In this document: positions 15,098 to 23,687 of the stretch, one piece after another
Layout: every line of letters starts with the position of its first letter
Position numbering within the stretch: the first letter of the stretch is position 1
From: Lachnospiraceae bacterium
GTDB lineage: Bacteria > Bacillota > Clostridia > Oscillospirales > Ruminococcaceae
Direction of reading: 5' to 3'
Length of the DNA: 33,834 nucleotides
NCBI GenBank assembly: GCA_023664705.1
Contig: JAMPFE010000018.1
Span: 1-33,834, forward strand
Translations under genes and position numbers: made by a program
Notes under the pieces: model-generated
Database searches by the model: none
What the model was told of the DNA's origin: nothing
What the model saw: only the letters and a program-made list of their open reading frames with translations

Positions 15098-15841
15098 ATG
15101 TCCGAGCATATTATCGACATAAACGGCTTGGTTAAGCACTTCGGCGACAACGCCGTGATAGACGGCATATCGCTTTCGGTGTCGAAGGGCGAGGTCGTGG
15201 TGCTTATCGGACCGTCGGGCTGCGGAAAGAGCACGCTGCTGCGCTGCCTGAACGGGCTGGAGCCTATTCAGGGCGGCACCGTGACGCTGCACGGGGAGCC
15301 CGTTATCCACGGCGACAAGAGCCTGTACAAGGTGCGGCAGAAGATAGGAATGGTGTTTCAGAGCTACGATTTGTTCCCGCATCTGACTGTGCTGAAGAAC
15401 ATCATGCTTTCGCCGATAAAGGTGCAGAAACGCGATAAAGCCGAGGTCGAAGCGGCGGCGCAGGCGCTGCTGGAGCGCGTGGGGCTGTCCGATAAGGCTG
15501 ACAGCTATCCGTCGGAGCTTTCGGGAGGGCAAAAGCAGCGCGTGGCTATTTGCCGAAGCTTGATATTGGATCCCGAGATAATGCTGCTGGACGAGATAAC
15601 GGCGGCGCTCGACCCCGAAATGGTGCACGAGGTGCTGAACGTGGTGCTGGACTTGGCGAAAAACGGCACGACAATGATGATAGTGACGCATGAAATGGCG
15701 TTCGCGGAGGCGGTCGCCGACAGGGTGATTTTTATGGACGGCGGCGTTATCGTCGAGGAGGGCGCGCCCTCGGAGTTCTTCGGAAGCCCGAAAACGGAGC
15801 GCGCGCGGCGGTTTCTGAACACCTTTACTTACACAAAATAG
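15098..15841 (+). CDS. polar amino-acid ABC transporter ATP-binding protein
   Basis: The 247-residue cytoplasmic ATPase of the importer is GlnQ-like. It shows Walker A GPSGCGKST near residue 34, a Q-loop in GMVFQSYDLFPHLTVL, the signature LSGGQKQRVAICRSL, Walker B IMLLDEITAALDPE and the switch His in MIVTHEM. The Walker B region reads DEIT where most family members have DEPT, a seemingly harmless variant. A small hairpin follows the stop codon, before the binding-protein gene. Confidence 0.95.
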   Translation: MSEHIIDINGLVKHFGDNAVIDGISLSVSKGEVVVLIGPSGCGKSTLLRCLNGLEPIQGGTVTLHGEPVIHGDKSLYKVRQKIGMVFQSYDLFPHLTVLKNIMLSPIKVQKRDKAEVEAAAQALLERVGLSDKADSYPSELSGGQKQRVAICRSLILDPEIMLLDEITAALDPEMVHEVLNVVLDLAKNGTTMMIVTHEMAFAEAVADRVIFMDGGVIVEEGAPSEFFGSPKTERARRFLNTFTYTK

Positions 15842-15853
15842 CCCGAAACGGGC
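15841..15853 (+). other. small hairpin between the ATPase and binding-protein genes
   Basis: GCCCG-AAA-CGGGC is a perfect stem-loop with no T run. It may stabilise mRNA ends and allow higher expression of the binding protein than of the membrane parts, as in other binding-protein operons. Confidence 0.4.
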
Positions 15854-15891
15854 ATTATAGAACAAAAGAAACTTTCAGGAGGTAATTTTTT

Positions 15892-16749
15892 ATGAAAATT
15901 CTTAAGAAGATAACCGCGCTGTTTGCGGCGGCGCTTACGCTCGCTTTGGCGGGGTGCGGTAACTCGGGCGACAGCGGCAATTCGGGCGGCAGCGTTTCGT
16001 TCAAGACCGTCGACGAGATAAAGGAGAGCGGCAAGGTGACTATCGGCGTGTTCTCCGATAAGAACCCGTTCGGCTACGTCGACAACGAGGGCAAATATCG
16101 GGGCTACGACGTGTATTTCGCGGAGCGCATCGCCGAGGACCTCGGCGCGGAGCTGGAGCTCGTGCCCGTTGAGGCGGCTTCGCGCGTGGAGTTCCTCGAG
16201 ACGGCGAAGGTGGATATAATCCTCGCGAACTTTACCGTTACGGACGAGCGCAAGGAAAAGGTCGACTTCGCGCTGCCGTATATGAAGGTGGCGCTGGGCG
16301 TCGTTTCGCCCGACAGCGCCGTTATCAAAAGCGCCGAGGAGCTCAACGGAAAGACGCTTATCGTCGTTAAGGGGACGACTGCCGAGACGTATTTTACCGA
16401 GAACTATCCCGACGTGAAGCTGCAGAAGTACGACGAGTACAACGAGGCTTATTCCGCTTTGCAGGACGGGCGCGGAGACGCGTTTTCGACCGACAACACG
16501 GAGGTCCTCGCGTGGGCGAAGAGCAACCAAGGCTTTACCGTGGGCGTGGAGTCGCTCGGAAGTATTGACGCTATCGCGCCCGCCGTTACAAAGGGCAACG
16601 AAACGCTGCTGAACTGGCTGAACGAGGAGATAACCAAGCTCGGCGAGGAGCGGTTCTTCCACAAGGACTACGATGAGACGCTGGCTGCCGTTTACGGCGA
16701 CGACGAGGCTTACAGGGAAAATCTCGTTGTCGAGGGCGGGCAGATGTAG
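15892..16749 (+). CDS. amino-acid ABC transporter substrate-binding lipoprotein
   Basis: This is the 285-residue solute-binding protein of the preceding importer. A lipoprotein signal ends at C22 (LTLALAGC), followed by a Gly/Ser linker. The SBP_bac_3 fold is shown by KVTIGVFSDKNPFGYVD, YRGYDVYFAERIAEDLG, NFTVTDERKEKVDFALPY, and the hinge and second-lobe motif LIVVKGTTAETYF. It should be anchored outside the membrane and deliver a polar amino acid; the exact ligand (glutamine, glutamate, cystine or another) cannot be read reliably. It is preceded by CAGGAGG and followed by a strong terminator. Confidence 0.94.
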   Translation: MKILKKITALFAAALTLALAGCGNSGDSGNSGGSVSFKTVDEIKESGKVTIGVFSDKNPFGYVDNEGKYRGYDVYFAERIAEDLGAELELVPVEAASRVEFLETAKVDIILANFTVTDERKEKVDFALPYMKVALGVVSPDSAVIKSAEELNGKTLIVVKGTTAETYFTENYPDVKLQKYDEYNEAYSALQDGRGDAFSTDNTEVLAWAKSNQGFTVGVESLGSIDAIAPAVTKGNETLLNWLNEEITKLGEERFFHKDYDETLAAVYGDDEAYRENLVVEGGQM

Positions 16750-16778
16750 CGGCAGTAACCCGAATTTTATCCGACGGA

Positions 16779-16808
16779 AACGCCCCCGAGCTCTCGGGGG
16801 CGTTTTGT
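16779..16808. terminator. terminator of the amino-acid ABC operon (also faces the minus-strand operon)
   Basis: AACGCCCCCGAG (16779-16790) is complementary to CTCGGGGGCGTT (16793-16804), and TTTTG follows. It lies between converging transcripts and probably serves both. Confidence 0.85.
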
Positions 16809-16814
16809 TATCCG

Positions 16815-17429
16815 TCAAATAACGAAAAACAATCCCAGAAACATCGCCGCGCCCGCGAGATTTCCCGAGCCGGGAATTTTAAACGGCGTGAGCGCTATCA
16901 GAAAAATCACGATGTTGAACACGCAGCACCACTGCGGCAGCGCGGTTTGCCCCGAAACCACCGCGACGAAAAACGCGACCGCGAAAATCGCTTGCCCGAG
17001 AAAGCAAGCGTACATCGTTACGGAGGTTTTCTTGAAAAATTCCACGACGGCTTGCCGCGCGTTTTCGGTTCTGCCGAGGCGAATATAGAACCATTCCATT
17101 ACGCCGCAGAACACGTGATGCGCCACGCCGGGCATAAAAAGCAGCAGCGCCGACGCGATAATTATCACGGCGTACGCGGCGGAAAATTGCTTCATCCATT
17201 CGTACAGACCGATGTAGCCGCAGAAGCTCATCGTCATCGCCAAAACGCCCAAAAGCATGGATATAAGCGGGTTTTTCAGCGGCATTTTTTCAAAGGTCTC
17301 CGACATTTTTCCGTTGTCGTTCATTTGCGCGAAGCCGAACCTCCCGCTCGGCGTGCGGATAAGAAGGAGGTCGCACCACGCGCATATCAGATGTCCGACG
17401 CACGCCGTCAACAGTAATATTTTCGTCAT
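16815..17429 (-). CDS. polytopic membrane protein (last gene of five-gene operon)
   Basis: The 204-residue protein has about six hydrophobic helices and a conserved-looking central block, GVAHHVFCGVMEWFYIRLGR, with paired His in a membrane segment. I do not recognise a function. It starts one base after the stop of the upstream gene, so it is clearly co-transcribed. It is similar in size and general character to the neighbouring membrane protein at 17431-18129 but shows no obvious sequence match to it. His and Trp within helices could suggest metal, haem or lipid chemistry; that is speculation. Confidence 0.7.
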   Translation of the reverse strand: MTKILLLTACVGHLICAWCDLLLIRTPSGRFGFAQMNDNGKMSETFEKMPLKNPLISMLLGVLAMTMSFCGYIGLYEWMKQFSAAYAVIIIASALLLFMPGVAHHVFCGVMEWFYIRLGRTENARQAVVEFFKKTSVTMYACFLGQAIFAVAFFVAVVSGQTALPQWCCVFNIVIFLIALTPFKIPGSGNLAGAAMFLGLFFVI

Positions 17430-17430
17430 A

Positions 17431-18129
17431 TCATTTCTCCTTTTTGCGAAGATTTTTCGCGCTCCACAACAGCATTATCCCGAACCACACGAACATACTT
17501 TCGCTCATCAGTCCGTTTGTAAATCCAAGCCGAAACGGCGTATCGGGCAGCAGCATTCTGACAACTTGCAGAACGCCGTAAATTATCAGAATATTTGTGA
17601 ACGCCATCCGTTTCGGGAACAGCGTTTTCCCCGAAATTTGCAGATAAAACCAGTACAAAAACGGCAATATCATAATTGCCTCGCTGATAAAAATTATGCA
17701 AGAAAACTGCGAGTTCATCGCCTCCGCGACGGTCAGTGCGCCCTCGAAATTATTCTGCGTCATAAACGCGAAGGCGTACAAGATCATCACGTAATAAACG
17801 TGCAGACAAAGCCACGGCATCATTCCGAACGCGGTCAGATAACGGTAAATTTTCTTTTCTTTTCGGGAATTTACGAACGCTTCCGCGTTAAAAAGTCCGA
17901 CGCCGTACAAAATTACGGCGGGAAACGCGACAAGCATGGAAAGCAGATTTTTCCAAGCGGGAATTTGCGCCGTGCCCTCAGTCAGCCAGTGGACGGCGCC
18001 GCTGTGCGCGGTGTTGCCGTAAATCATCAGCCAGTCGCCGCTGCATAAAAATACGCAGCCCAACATTCCGCAAATCAGCGCGGCTATCACCTTTTTGCGG
18101 TTTATTTGTTCGTTTGTTTTAAATTTCAT
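17431..18129 (-). CDS. polytopic membrane protein (fourth gene of operon)
   Basis: The 232-residue protein has about seven hydrophobic helices, starting with MLGCVFLCSGDWLMIYG after a basic N-terminus; other recognisable blocks are MMPWLCLHVYYVMILYAF and LLPDTPFRLGFTNGL. No known family motif was identified. ATG 18129 is taken as the start because AGAGGA lies 8-9 bases upstream and the gene then overlaps the hydrolase stop by 11 bp; an in-frame ATG at 18153 lies deeper in the hydrolase gene and lacks a site. It is part of a five-gene overlapping operon. Confidence 0.7.
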   Translation of the reverse strand: MKFKTNEQINRKKVIAALICGMLGCVFLCSGDWLMIYGNTAHSGAVHWLTEGTAQIPAWKNLLSMLVAFPAVILYGVGLFNAEAFVNSRKEKKIYRYLTAFGMMPWLCLHVYYVMILYAFAFMTQNNFEGALTVAEAMNSQFSCIIFISEAIMILPFLYWFYLQISGKTLFPKRMAFTNILIIYGVLQVVRMLLPDTPFRLGFTNGLMSESMFVWFGIMLLWSAKNLRKKEK

Positions 18130-18925
18130 TTTTACTGTCCTCTTGCTTTTCAAGCGACTTCAAATGCGCCTTCATTACCTCTTTTAAAAAGCGGTCGGTC
18201 TGTTCTCCCGCAAGCCCGCCGTGTCCGACGTCCTTGAAAATTTTCAGCGTGAACGCGTATCCCGCATCCTGCAGCTTTTGAATATTTTTCGCGATTTTCC
18301 GCTCTGCGGAGCTGTTTATGCCGTACCAGACGTACATATCCGTCCGCTTGAAGGTCTCGTAATCGGTTTTTCGTCCGATGAGGTAATAGTCCTGATTTTT
18401 CCAACTTTTCCAAGTCGCTTTGGTGTAGACCAAGCGCTCCGCTTCTTCGTAGGTGCGCCCCGTTATTTTCGCGAGGAATTTTTTGCGCTGTTTTCCCGCG
18501 CGGCCCATAATAACGTAAAAAATTCCCGTGAAGAAAAAGCAGTACAATTCCTTGCCGAGCTCGCTTTTAATGTCGGGATAATCCCGCGTGGGAAAGCCGT
18601 CGGCGATGGTGGTCGTGATGGTCAAACGCTCGTCGCGAAGCACCTCCAGCAGCACGCGGCAGCCGTAGGAAACGCCGTACAGCACGTCTATCTTGCCGCC
18701 GTAATTTTCGAGAATATATTCGGCGATTTGATTTGCCTCGTGCATTGCGGAGACAAATTCCGTTTCGGGCTCGGACGGGTTGAACCCGTCGTATGCCACC
18801 AGCACGACGTGGAATTTTTTCGCCATGTATTCCGCGACGGGCTCCGCGCCGAGATAGCTCACCCCGCCGCCGTGCAGCATAACCATAAGCTTTTTGTGTT
18901 CTTTTCCGAATTCAAAAAATTTCAT
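18119..18925 (-). CDS. alpha/beta-hydrolase fold protein
   Basis: The 268-residue soluble protein has the alpha/beta-hydrolase layout: the oxyanion motif HGGG at 18-21, the nucleophile elbow GVSYG with Ser86, and a late His235 in DVGHGG; the acid is probably in the preceding region but is not certain. It lacks a signal peptide, so it acts in the cytoplasm or at the inner membrane face. An esterase, lipase or thioesterase reaction is likely; the substrate is unknown. It is encoded between membrane proteins in an overlapping operon with an ICMT-like methyltransferase, suggesting a lipid or lipid-linked substrate. It overlaps its upstream neighbour by 4 bp. Confidence 0.85.
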   Translation of the reverse strand: MKFFEFGKEHKKLMVMLHGGGVSYLGAEPVAEYMAKKFHVVLVAYDGFNPSEPETEFVSAMHEANQIAEYILENYGGKIDVLYGVSYGCRVLLEVLRDERLTITTTIADGFPTRDYPDIKSELGKELYCFFFTGIFYVIMGRAGKQRKKFLAKITGRTYEEAERLVYTKATWKSWKNQDYYLIGRKTDYETFKRTDMYVWYGINSSAERKIAKNIQKLQDAGYAFTLKIFKDVGHGGLAGEQTDRFLKEVMKAHLKSLEKQEDSKNEI

Positions 18926-19440
18926 ATTTGTCCTCCCGTAAGTGTAAAAATTCCCGCAAGCGCGGCGCAGTAAATCGGTATCGCAATACAGTGCCGCAGC
19001 TGCTGTTTTCGGTTAAAGCCGAAGTTTTTCCACCCCGCGCAATTTTCCGTTTCGGGGAAGAAATGCTGAAAAAAATGTGATTTTGACAGCAGAAAATAAT
19101 CCAAACCGACGACGTCGAAGATTTTCAGGCCGATAAACATTATCAAAAATCGGAGAAGATATTGCCCGAAATCATAACCGCGCTTAATTCCGTCAACGCC
19201 GCCCGTAACGACGATCCCGAGCGCTGCCGCGCCGAGAATTATCAAAATAACAATTCCGAAAATCCGTTTTGCGCTCATCGGCAAATTATCCAATCGCGGC
19301 GCGAGACTTTCCTGCACGTCTTTCGGGAAAGTCTTGGTAAGCGCCTTTGACGGGAGCGTCAGCGTCGCCGTCAATATCATCAAAAATAAGATCGCGATAA
19401 GTCCGAGCGTTAAGGCAATTGTCAATATCATCGGTTTCAC
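18922..19440 (-). CDS. membrane protein, paralogue of the product of 24737-25228
   Basis: The 172-residue protein has four or so hydrophobic helices. Its second half aligns clearly with the protein at 24737-25228: both share DG(I/V)(K/R)RG, RFLIM, a K-x2-D-x4-D-(Y/F)-FL pattern, FFQ, PE-x3-C, GFN, a Q-x2-R and a final CALA-like helix. The family is not known to me. The gene overlaps the methyltransferase by 4 bp (ATGA) upstream and the hydrolase by 4 bp downstream, so it is translationally coupled on both sides. Confidence 0.75.
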   Translation of the reverse strand: MKPMILTIALTLGLIAILFLMILTATLTLPSKALTKTFPKDVQESLAPRLDNLPMSAKRIFGIVILIILGAAALGIVVTGGVDGIKRGYDFGQYLLRFLIMFIGLKIFDVVGLDYFLLSKSHFFQHFFPETENCAGWKNFGFNRKQQLRHCIAIPIYCAALAGIFTLTGGQI

Positions 19441-19931
19441 TTCCCGTTATTTTTCGGAAACGGAATACACCGATTTACGCGCCTGCAGTAGTCGTGATAT
19501 TCCTTTCCGTAAAGCTTGCCGAGCCATTTTTCCTCGGTGTTTTTCATCAGCACCGTCATAAATATCCAATACACGAAAAACAGCGGCAGGAAAAATACAT
19601 TACCCGAAATGAACAGCGCGCCCGTGCAGGCGAGCATAAACGCCGTGTAGAGCGGATTGCGGCAGAGCGAATAAACGCCGCTTGTTACGAGCTTATTTTC
19701 GGTAATTCCGTCGTCGATTTTTGAACGAAAAACCGCGCCGCACCAAAGGATAATTCCGCAAATTATCAGCAAAATGCCGATAATCAAAAACGGGATTTTC
19801 AGCATTTCGATCAATCCCTTTTTAAACGGCTCGCGACGTCCCAAAAGCGCCGCCGCAGCGGTCAGGGCTATGATAACGCAGCCGTATACCGGTCCTACGC
19901 CGTAAATCGGAAGATGATTTTTGTCTTTCAT
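19437..19931 (-). CDS. isoprenylcysteine carboxyl methyltransferase-like membrane protein
   Basis: The 164-residue membrane protein belongs to the ICMT/phospholipid methyltransferase-like superfamily: a C-terminal block VTSGVYSLCRNPLYTAF followed after two helices by NTEEKWLGKLYGKEYHDYC, ending RRVNRCIPF. These contain the SAM-binding His/Asn-Pro and the Glu-Glu region of the family (the RHP of ICMT reads RNP here). Bacterial members methylate lipids or other membrane-linked acceptors; the substrate here is unknown. ATG 19931 is chosen because GAAGGAG lies 7-8 bases upstream. It is the first gene of the five-gene operon, behind a perfect promoter and operator. Confidence 0.85.
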   Translation of the reverse strand: MKDKNHLPIYGVGPVYGCVIIALTAAAALLGRREPFKKGLIEMLKIPFLIIGILLIICGIILWCGAVFRSKIDDGITENKLVTSGVYSLCRNPLYTAFMLACTGALFISGNVFFLPLFFVYWIFMTVLMKNTEEKWLGKLYGKEYHDYCRRVNRCIPFPKNNGK

Positions 19932-20064
19932 TGCCGTCTCCTTCAACGTAATTCGGTTCTTTTTCAATACGGTCGGCGCTCTGCCGTTTGTTTCTTCTGT
20001 CCCGTCCGTTGCCGAATTTTGCGATCAAAGAACTGTTTGCTTAAGCTAACTTATGCGCGCAAGC

Positions 20065-20117
20065 GGTTAGCAACAGCTAACCACGTATATTATATCACTC
20101 TTTTTGCGATTTGTCAA
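20065..20117 (-). promoter_or_regulatory. consensus promoter with GTTAG-N6-CTAAC operator, five-gene operon
   Basis: On the minus strand, TTGACA (20117-20112) and TATAAT (20094-20089) are exactly 17 bp apart. Near the expected start site lies the perfect palindrome GGTTAGC-AACA-GCTAACC (20065-20082). A further GCTAAC lies at 20045-20050. The same palindrome core and spacing occur behind the promoter at 24668-24696, so one repressor probably controls both operons. Confidence 0.85.
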
Positions 20118-20122
20118 GGGGC

Positions 20123-20154
20123 AAAAAATATACCGCGCAAAAATTGTGCGGTAT
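20123..20154 (-). terminator. terminator of the ABC exporter operon
   Basis: The stem 20130-20140/20144-20154 (ATACCGCGCAA with TTGTGCGGTAT, one G-T pair) is followed on the minus strand by six T (20128-20123), 13 bases after the stop codon of the second ABC gene. It ends just before the -35 of the next operon. Confidence 0.88.
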
Positions 20155-20166
20155 ATAAAATTTTTC

Positions 20167-21897
20167 TCAGAGCGCCCAATCTCGGCTTTCCGTTTGCAGC
20201 CTCAGCATGCGGGCGTAGATGCCGTTTTTGCCGAGCAGCTCGTCGGGCTTGCCCTGCTCCGCAGCCGAGCCGTCGGAGAGCACGACAACCTTGTCCGCGC
20301 CCGAAACGGTACGCATTCTGTGCGCTATCAAAAGCACGGTTTTGTCCTTGATGAGCCGCGAGAGCGCCGATTGAACAGCGTCCTCGTTTTCCACGTCAAG
20401 GGAAGCTGTCGCCTCGTCCAGCAGGATTATCGGCGCGTTTTTGAGAAACGCCCGCGCGATTGAAATGCGCTGCCGTTCGCCGCCCGAAAGCGAGCTTCCG
20501 TTTTCGCCGATGTCGGTATCCCATTTGTTCGGGAGCTTTTCCACAAATTCCGCGCAGTTCGCCAGCCGAGCCGCCGCCATGACCTCCTCGTCGGTCGCGT
20601 CCCTGCGTCCGATGCGAATGTTCTCCATGACGGTGTTGTTGAACAGCGTGACGTCCTGAAACACGATGGAAAATGCCGTTAAAAGCCGCTCGGGGTCGAC
20701 CGTTTTCACGTCAACGCCGCCGACCGTTATCCTGCCGCTGTCGCAGTCCCAGAAACGCGCTGCAAGCTTCGCCGCCGTGGATTTTCCGCCGCCCGACGGA
20801 CCGATAAGCGCCGTAACCTCGCCCTGCTTCGCCGTGAACGAAACGTTTTGCAGCACGGTCTCCTCGTCGTTGTAGGCAAAGCCGACGTTCTCGAAAACGA
20901 CGTCGTAGCCGTTCGGCTTGAAGTCGCTGCCGCCGCTCTGCTCCTTGCAATTTTCAATTTCGTTCATGCGGTCGATATTGATTTGCAGGGAATTCATCGC
21001 CGCCAGATTTTGCAGCGAGAACATCATCGGCTCGTAAATTCTCGATACGACGAGCAGGAACATAAAGAACGTGATGACCGTTATCGAGCCGCTTGCCAGC
21101 AGCGCTCCGCCGACCAGCGCCGTCGTCGCGATGCCGAGCTTTAAGAGCATCTGCGCGGGGATAACGAACGCCGCAATGCCGAGCTCGCTTTTTATGCTGC
21201 GGCTTTCAAGTCTGTCGATTTTCTTGAAAAGCCCCTCCAGATAATCCTTTTCGGCGTTGTTGCTTTTAAGGTCGCGGACGGTCTCAAGGCACTCCTGAAC
21301 GCCGTCCAGAACCGCTATCTGCGCCGCGTTTTTCCTGCCGCTGAACCTGTTCTGGGCGTTTTTGGAGACTCCCACTATCAGCAGCGCGATCGGCAAAACC
21401 CACAGCGCCGCGAGCGCCATTCGCCAATCGTAAAAGAACAGGCTCGCCGCGATAACGCAGGTGGAGATTATCGACGCGTAAAACTGCGGCACGTAGTGCG
21501 AGTACATATGCTCCGTCGCTTCCACGTCGCCGAGCATGGTGTTCGTGAGGTCGGCGAGGTCCTTCTTGCCGAAGAACGACAGCGGCAGGCGGCGGAGCTT
21601 CTCCGCGAGGCGTATCCTGCACGCGCCCGACTCCCTGTAAGTCGAAAAATAGGTGGAATTGTATTTCCAAAATTCCGTGAAAAAAATCAAGAGCAGCGCG
21701 GCGATGACCCCGACGGCGTACAGCGCATAGCGGCTCTCGGGAACCGCGCCGTTCATGAAATCGCTCACCAGAAAATACAGCAGCCCCACGGGGAACATCA
21801 GCGCGACGTCGCCGAACGCGCAAGCGATGACCGCCCGTATCAAGCCCTTTGCGCCGTCCCGCGACAGCGCGAATTTTTTCATAATTTTTTCCGTCAT
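20167..21897 (-). CDS. ABC exporter half-transporter, permease-ATPase fusion (subunit 2)
   Basis: The 576-residue protein has an N-terminal exporter membrane domain of six helices (about residues 20-310) and a C-terminal ATPase with Walker A GPSGGGKSTAAKL, Q-loop FQDVTLFNNTV, signature LSGGERQRISIARA, Walker B IILLDEATASLD and the switch His in LIAHRM. ATG 21897 is used because AGGTAGG precedes it and it overlaps the first subunit's stop by 4 bp; the longer in-frame reading to 21942 lies inside that gene. With the upstream subunit it forms a heterodimeric exporter of the YbtPQ/IrtAB-like type. The cargo is unknown; control by the adjacent TetR regulator suggests a toxic or signalling small molecule. 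Confidence 0.92.
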   Translation of the reverse strand: MTEKIMKKFALSRDGAKGLIRAVIACAFGDVALMFPVGLLYFLVSDFMNGAVPESRYALYAVGVIAALLLIFFTEFWKYNSTYFSTYRESGACRIRLAEKLRRLPLSFFGKKDLADLTNTMLGDVEATEHMYSHYVPQFYASIISTCVIAASLFFYDWRMALAALWVLPIALLIVGVSKNAQNRFSGRKNAAQIAVLDGVQECLETVRDLKSNNAEKDYLEGLFKKIDRLESRSIKSELGIAAFVIPAQMLLKLGIATTALVGGALLASGSITVITFFMFLLVVSRIYEPMMFSLQNLAAMNSLQINIDRMNEIENCKEQSGGSDFKPNGYDVVFENVGFAYNDEETVLQNVSFTAKQGEVTALIGPSGGGKSTAAKLAARFWDCDSGRITVGGVDVKTVDPERLLTAFSIVFQDVTLFNNTVMENIRIGRRDATDEEVMAAARLANCAEFVEKLPNKWDTDIGENGSSLSGGERQRISIARAFLKNAPIILLDEATASLDVENEDAVQSALSRLIKDKTVLLIAHRMRTVSGADKVVVLSDGSAAEQGKPDELLGKNGIYARMLRLQTESRDWAL

Positions 21898-23666
21898 ACC
21901 GCACCTACCTTCCAACTCGCCGAAGTCCGATAATCCTCCCACATTTTCGCGTACAGACCGCCCTTTTCGGCGAGCTCCGCGTGAGTTCCCGCTTCCTCGA
22001 TTTTGCCGTCCTTTATCACGAAAATTTTGTCTGCGTTTCTGACCGTCGTCAAGCGGTGAGCTATCATAATGACCGTCTTGTTTTTGGACAGCTCCTCGAA
22101 CGCTTTTTGCACGAGCGCTTCGTTTTCGGGGTCGGCGAACGCGGTCGCCTCGTCGAGAACGATTATCGGTGAATTTTTCAGCATAACGCGCGCAATGGCA
22201 ACGCGCTGCTGTTCACCGCCCGAAAGATACACGCCCCTCGTCCCGATAACGGTATCGACGCCGTTCGGCAGCTTGGCGATAATATCGTCGCACTGCGCCT
22301 TATGAAGAGCGTTCTCGACCTCCGCGCGAGTTGCGTTAGGTTTCGCTAACCTAACGTTCTCAAAAATCGAGGTCTTGAGCAATTTGCTGTCTTGGAAAAC
22401 GTAGGAAACGACGTCGTTCAGCTTGGATTTTTCGATATTCTTGACGTTTACGCCGCCGACCCTTATCTCGCCGCCCGTAACGTCCCAAAACCGCGAAACA
22501 AGCCCCGCCGCGGTGGTCTTACCGCCGCCCGACGGGCCCACCAGCGCGGCCGTCTCCCCCGAGTTGACCTTAAAGGAAACGCCGTTCAGCGCGTCGCTTT
22601 CGGCATTGCCGTAGCGGAACGAAACGTTCTCGAACTCCACGGAATTGTCCTCGGGAGCCTCGGGCTTCTGCGCGTCGGAAAGCGGCTTCATATCGAGTAT
22701 CGAGTGCACACGCGCGAGCGCGTCGCGGACGATCATTCCGTTCTCGCTGATGTACATGACCTTGGTCATCGCGGTGGATATCGCGGGCGTGAATATCACA
22801 TAAAAAATGAAGCTCAGCAGCACCGACTGCGGAACGGCTTCACCGCCCGCCAGAATAAGCGCAAGAGTTATCAGAAACGCGAACGCGCTGTTGATAAACA
22901 CCGTGTACATCAGCATCGGCGCGCGGCATTGCTTGCAGTAGTGAATACAGAATTTGTAGTAATTGTCTATCGAGCCCTTGAACCGCGCGAATGTGTGCAC
23001 GGTCTGCCCGAAGGTTTTTACGACGGGGATACCGCGGACGTATTCCACGGCTTGGTTGTTCATTTCCGAGAGCGCGTCCTGATATTTTTTCATGTCCTGC
23101 GCCATTTTCGGACCCGCCATTTTGAACATCGCCGCGAACCCCAACACCACGGGCACAAGGCATATCAGCCCGAACCGCCAATCGAAGAGGAACAGCATGA
23201 CCGCCATTCCCAGCGGCGTCGCTATCGCTCCCGCCATATCGGGGAGTTGGTGCGCGAGGTAGGTTTCCGTCGCGGCGCTGCTGTCGTTGACGATGCGGCG
23301 GATTTTTCCGCTGCCCATTTCGCCGATGAACCCCAACGGCAGCTTTGTGATGTGCGTCAGCAAAGCTTTGCGCATATTGCCCGCTATCCTGAATGCCGAC
23401 AAATGCGAGCACATCAGCGCGCCGAAGTAAACGATTATCGCGGCAAGCGCGAACGTCACTGCCAGCCAACCGTTCCGCGCGAGGTTCGCCGCCTCGGAAA
23501 AATTCGGCGCGGCCTCGATGACCTCTTTGATGACGAGGTAAATGAACACGAACGGCATCAGCGTCAGCGCCGAGCTCACGACAGACAAAACGAGCGACAG
23601 ATAGGTGAGCGCTTTGTGCCCGCCCGCGAAGCTCATAAGCTCCGAAAAACTGCTTTTCTTCTTCAA
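21894..23666 (-). CDS. ABC exporter half-transporter, permease-ATPase fusion (subunit 1)
   Basis: The 590-residue partner has a six-helix membrane domain in the first 300 residues and an ATPase domain with Walker A GPSGGGKTT near residue 377, Q-loop FQDSKLLKTSIF, signature LSGGEQQRVAIARV, Walker B IIVLDEATAF and the switch His in MIAHRL. The start is set at TTG 23666, seven bases after GGGGAGGA. The ATG at 23696, which gives ten more residues, lies inside the terminal repeat of a MITE-like element and precedes the ribosome site, so it is probably wrong. DEATAF replaces the more common DEATAS. It is likely co-transcribed with the upstream TetR gene. Confidence 0.92.
   Translation of the reverse strand: MKKKSSFSELMSFAGGHKALTYLSLVLSVVSSALTLMPFVFIYLVIKEVIEAAPNFSEAANLARNGWLAVTFALAAIIVYFGALMCSHLSAFRIAGNMRKALLTHITKLPLGFIGEMGSGKIRRIVNDSSAATETYLAHQLPDMAGAIATPLGMAVMLFLFDWRFGLICLVPVVLGFAAMFKMAGPKMAQDMKKYQDALSEMNNQAVEYVRGIPVVKTFGQTVHTFARFKGSIDNYYKFCIHYCKQCRAPMLMYTVFINSAFAFLITLALILAGGEAVPQSVLLSFIFYVIFTPAISTAMTKVMYISENGMIVRDALARVHSILDMKPLSDAQKPEAPEDNSVEFENVSFRYGNAESDALNGVSFKVNSGETAALVGPSGGGKTTAAGLVSRFWDVTGGEIRVGGVNVKNIEKSKLNDVVSYVFQDSKLLKTSIFENVRLAKPNATRAEVENALHKAQCDDIIAKLPNGVDTVIGTRGVYLSGGEQQRVAIARVMLKNSPIIVLDEATAFADPENEALVQKAFEELSKNKTVIMIAHRLTTVRNADKIFVIKDGKIEEAGTHAELAEKGGLYAKMWEDYRTSASWKVGAV
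22335..22350. promoter_or_regulatory. intragenic GTTAG-N6-CTAAC match
   Basis: Inside ABC subunit 1, GTTAG (22335-22339) and CTAAC (22346-22350) have the same 6-bp spacing as the two promoter operators, and another CTAAC follows directly. It may be an auxiliary repressor site or chance within coding sequence. Confidence 0.3.
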
Positions 23667-23687
23667 TTTCGTTCCTCCCCTTTTTTC

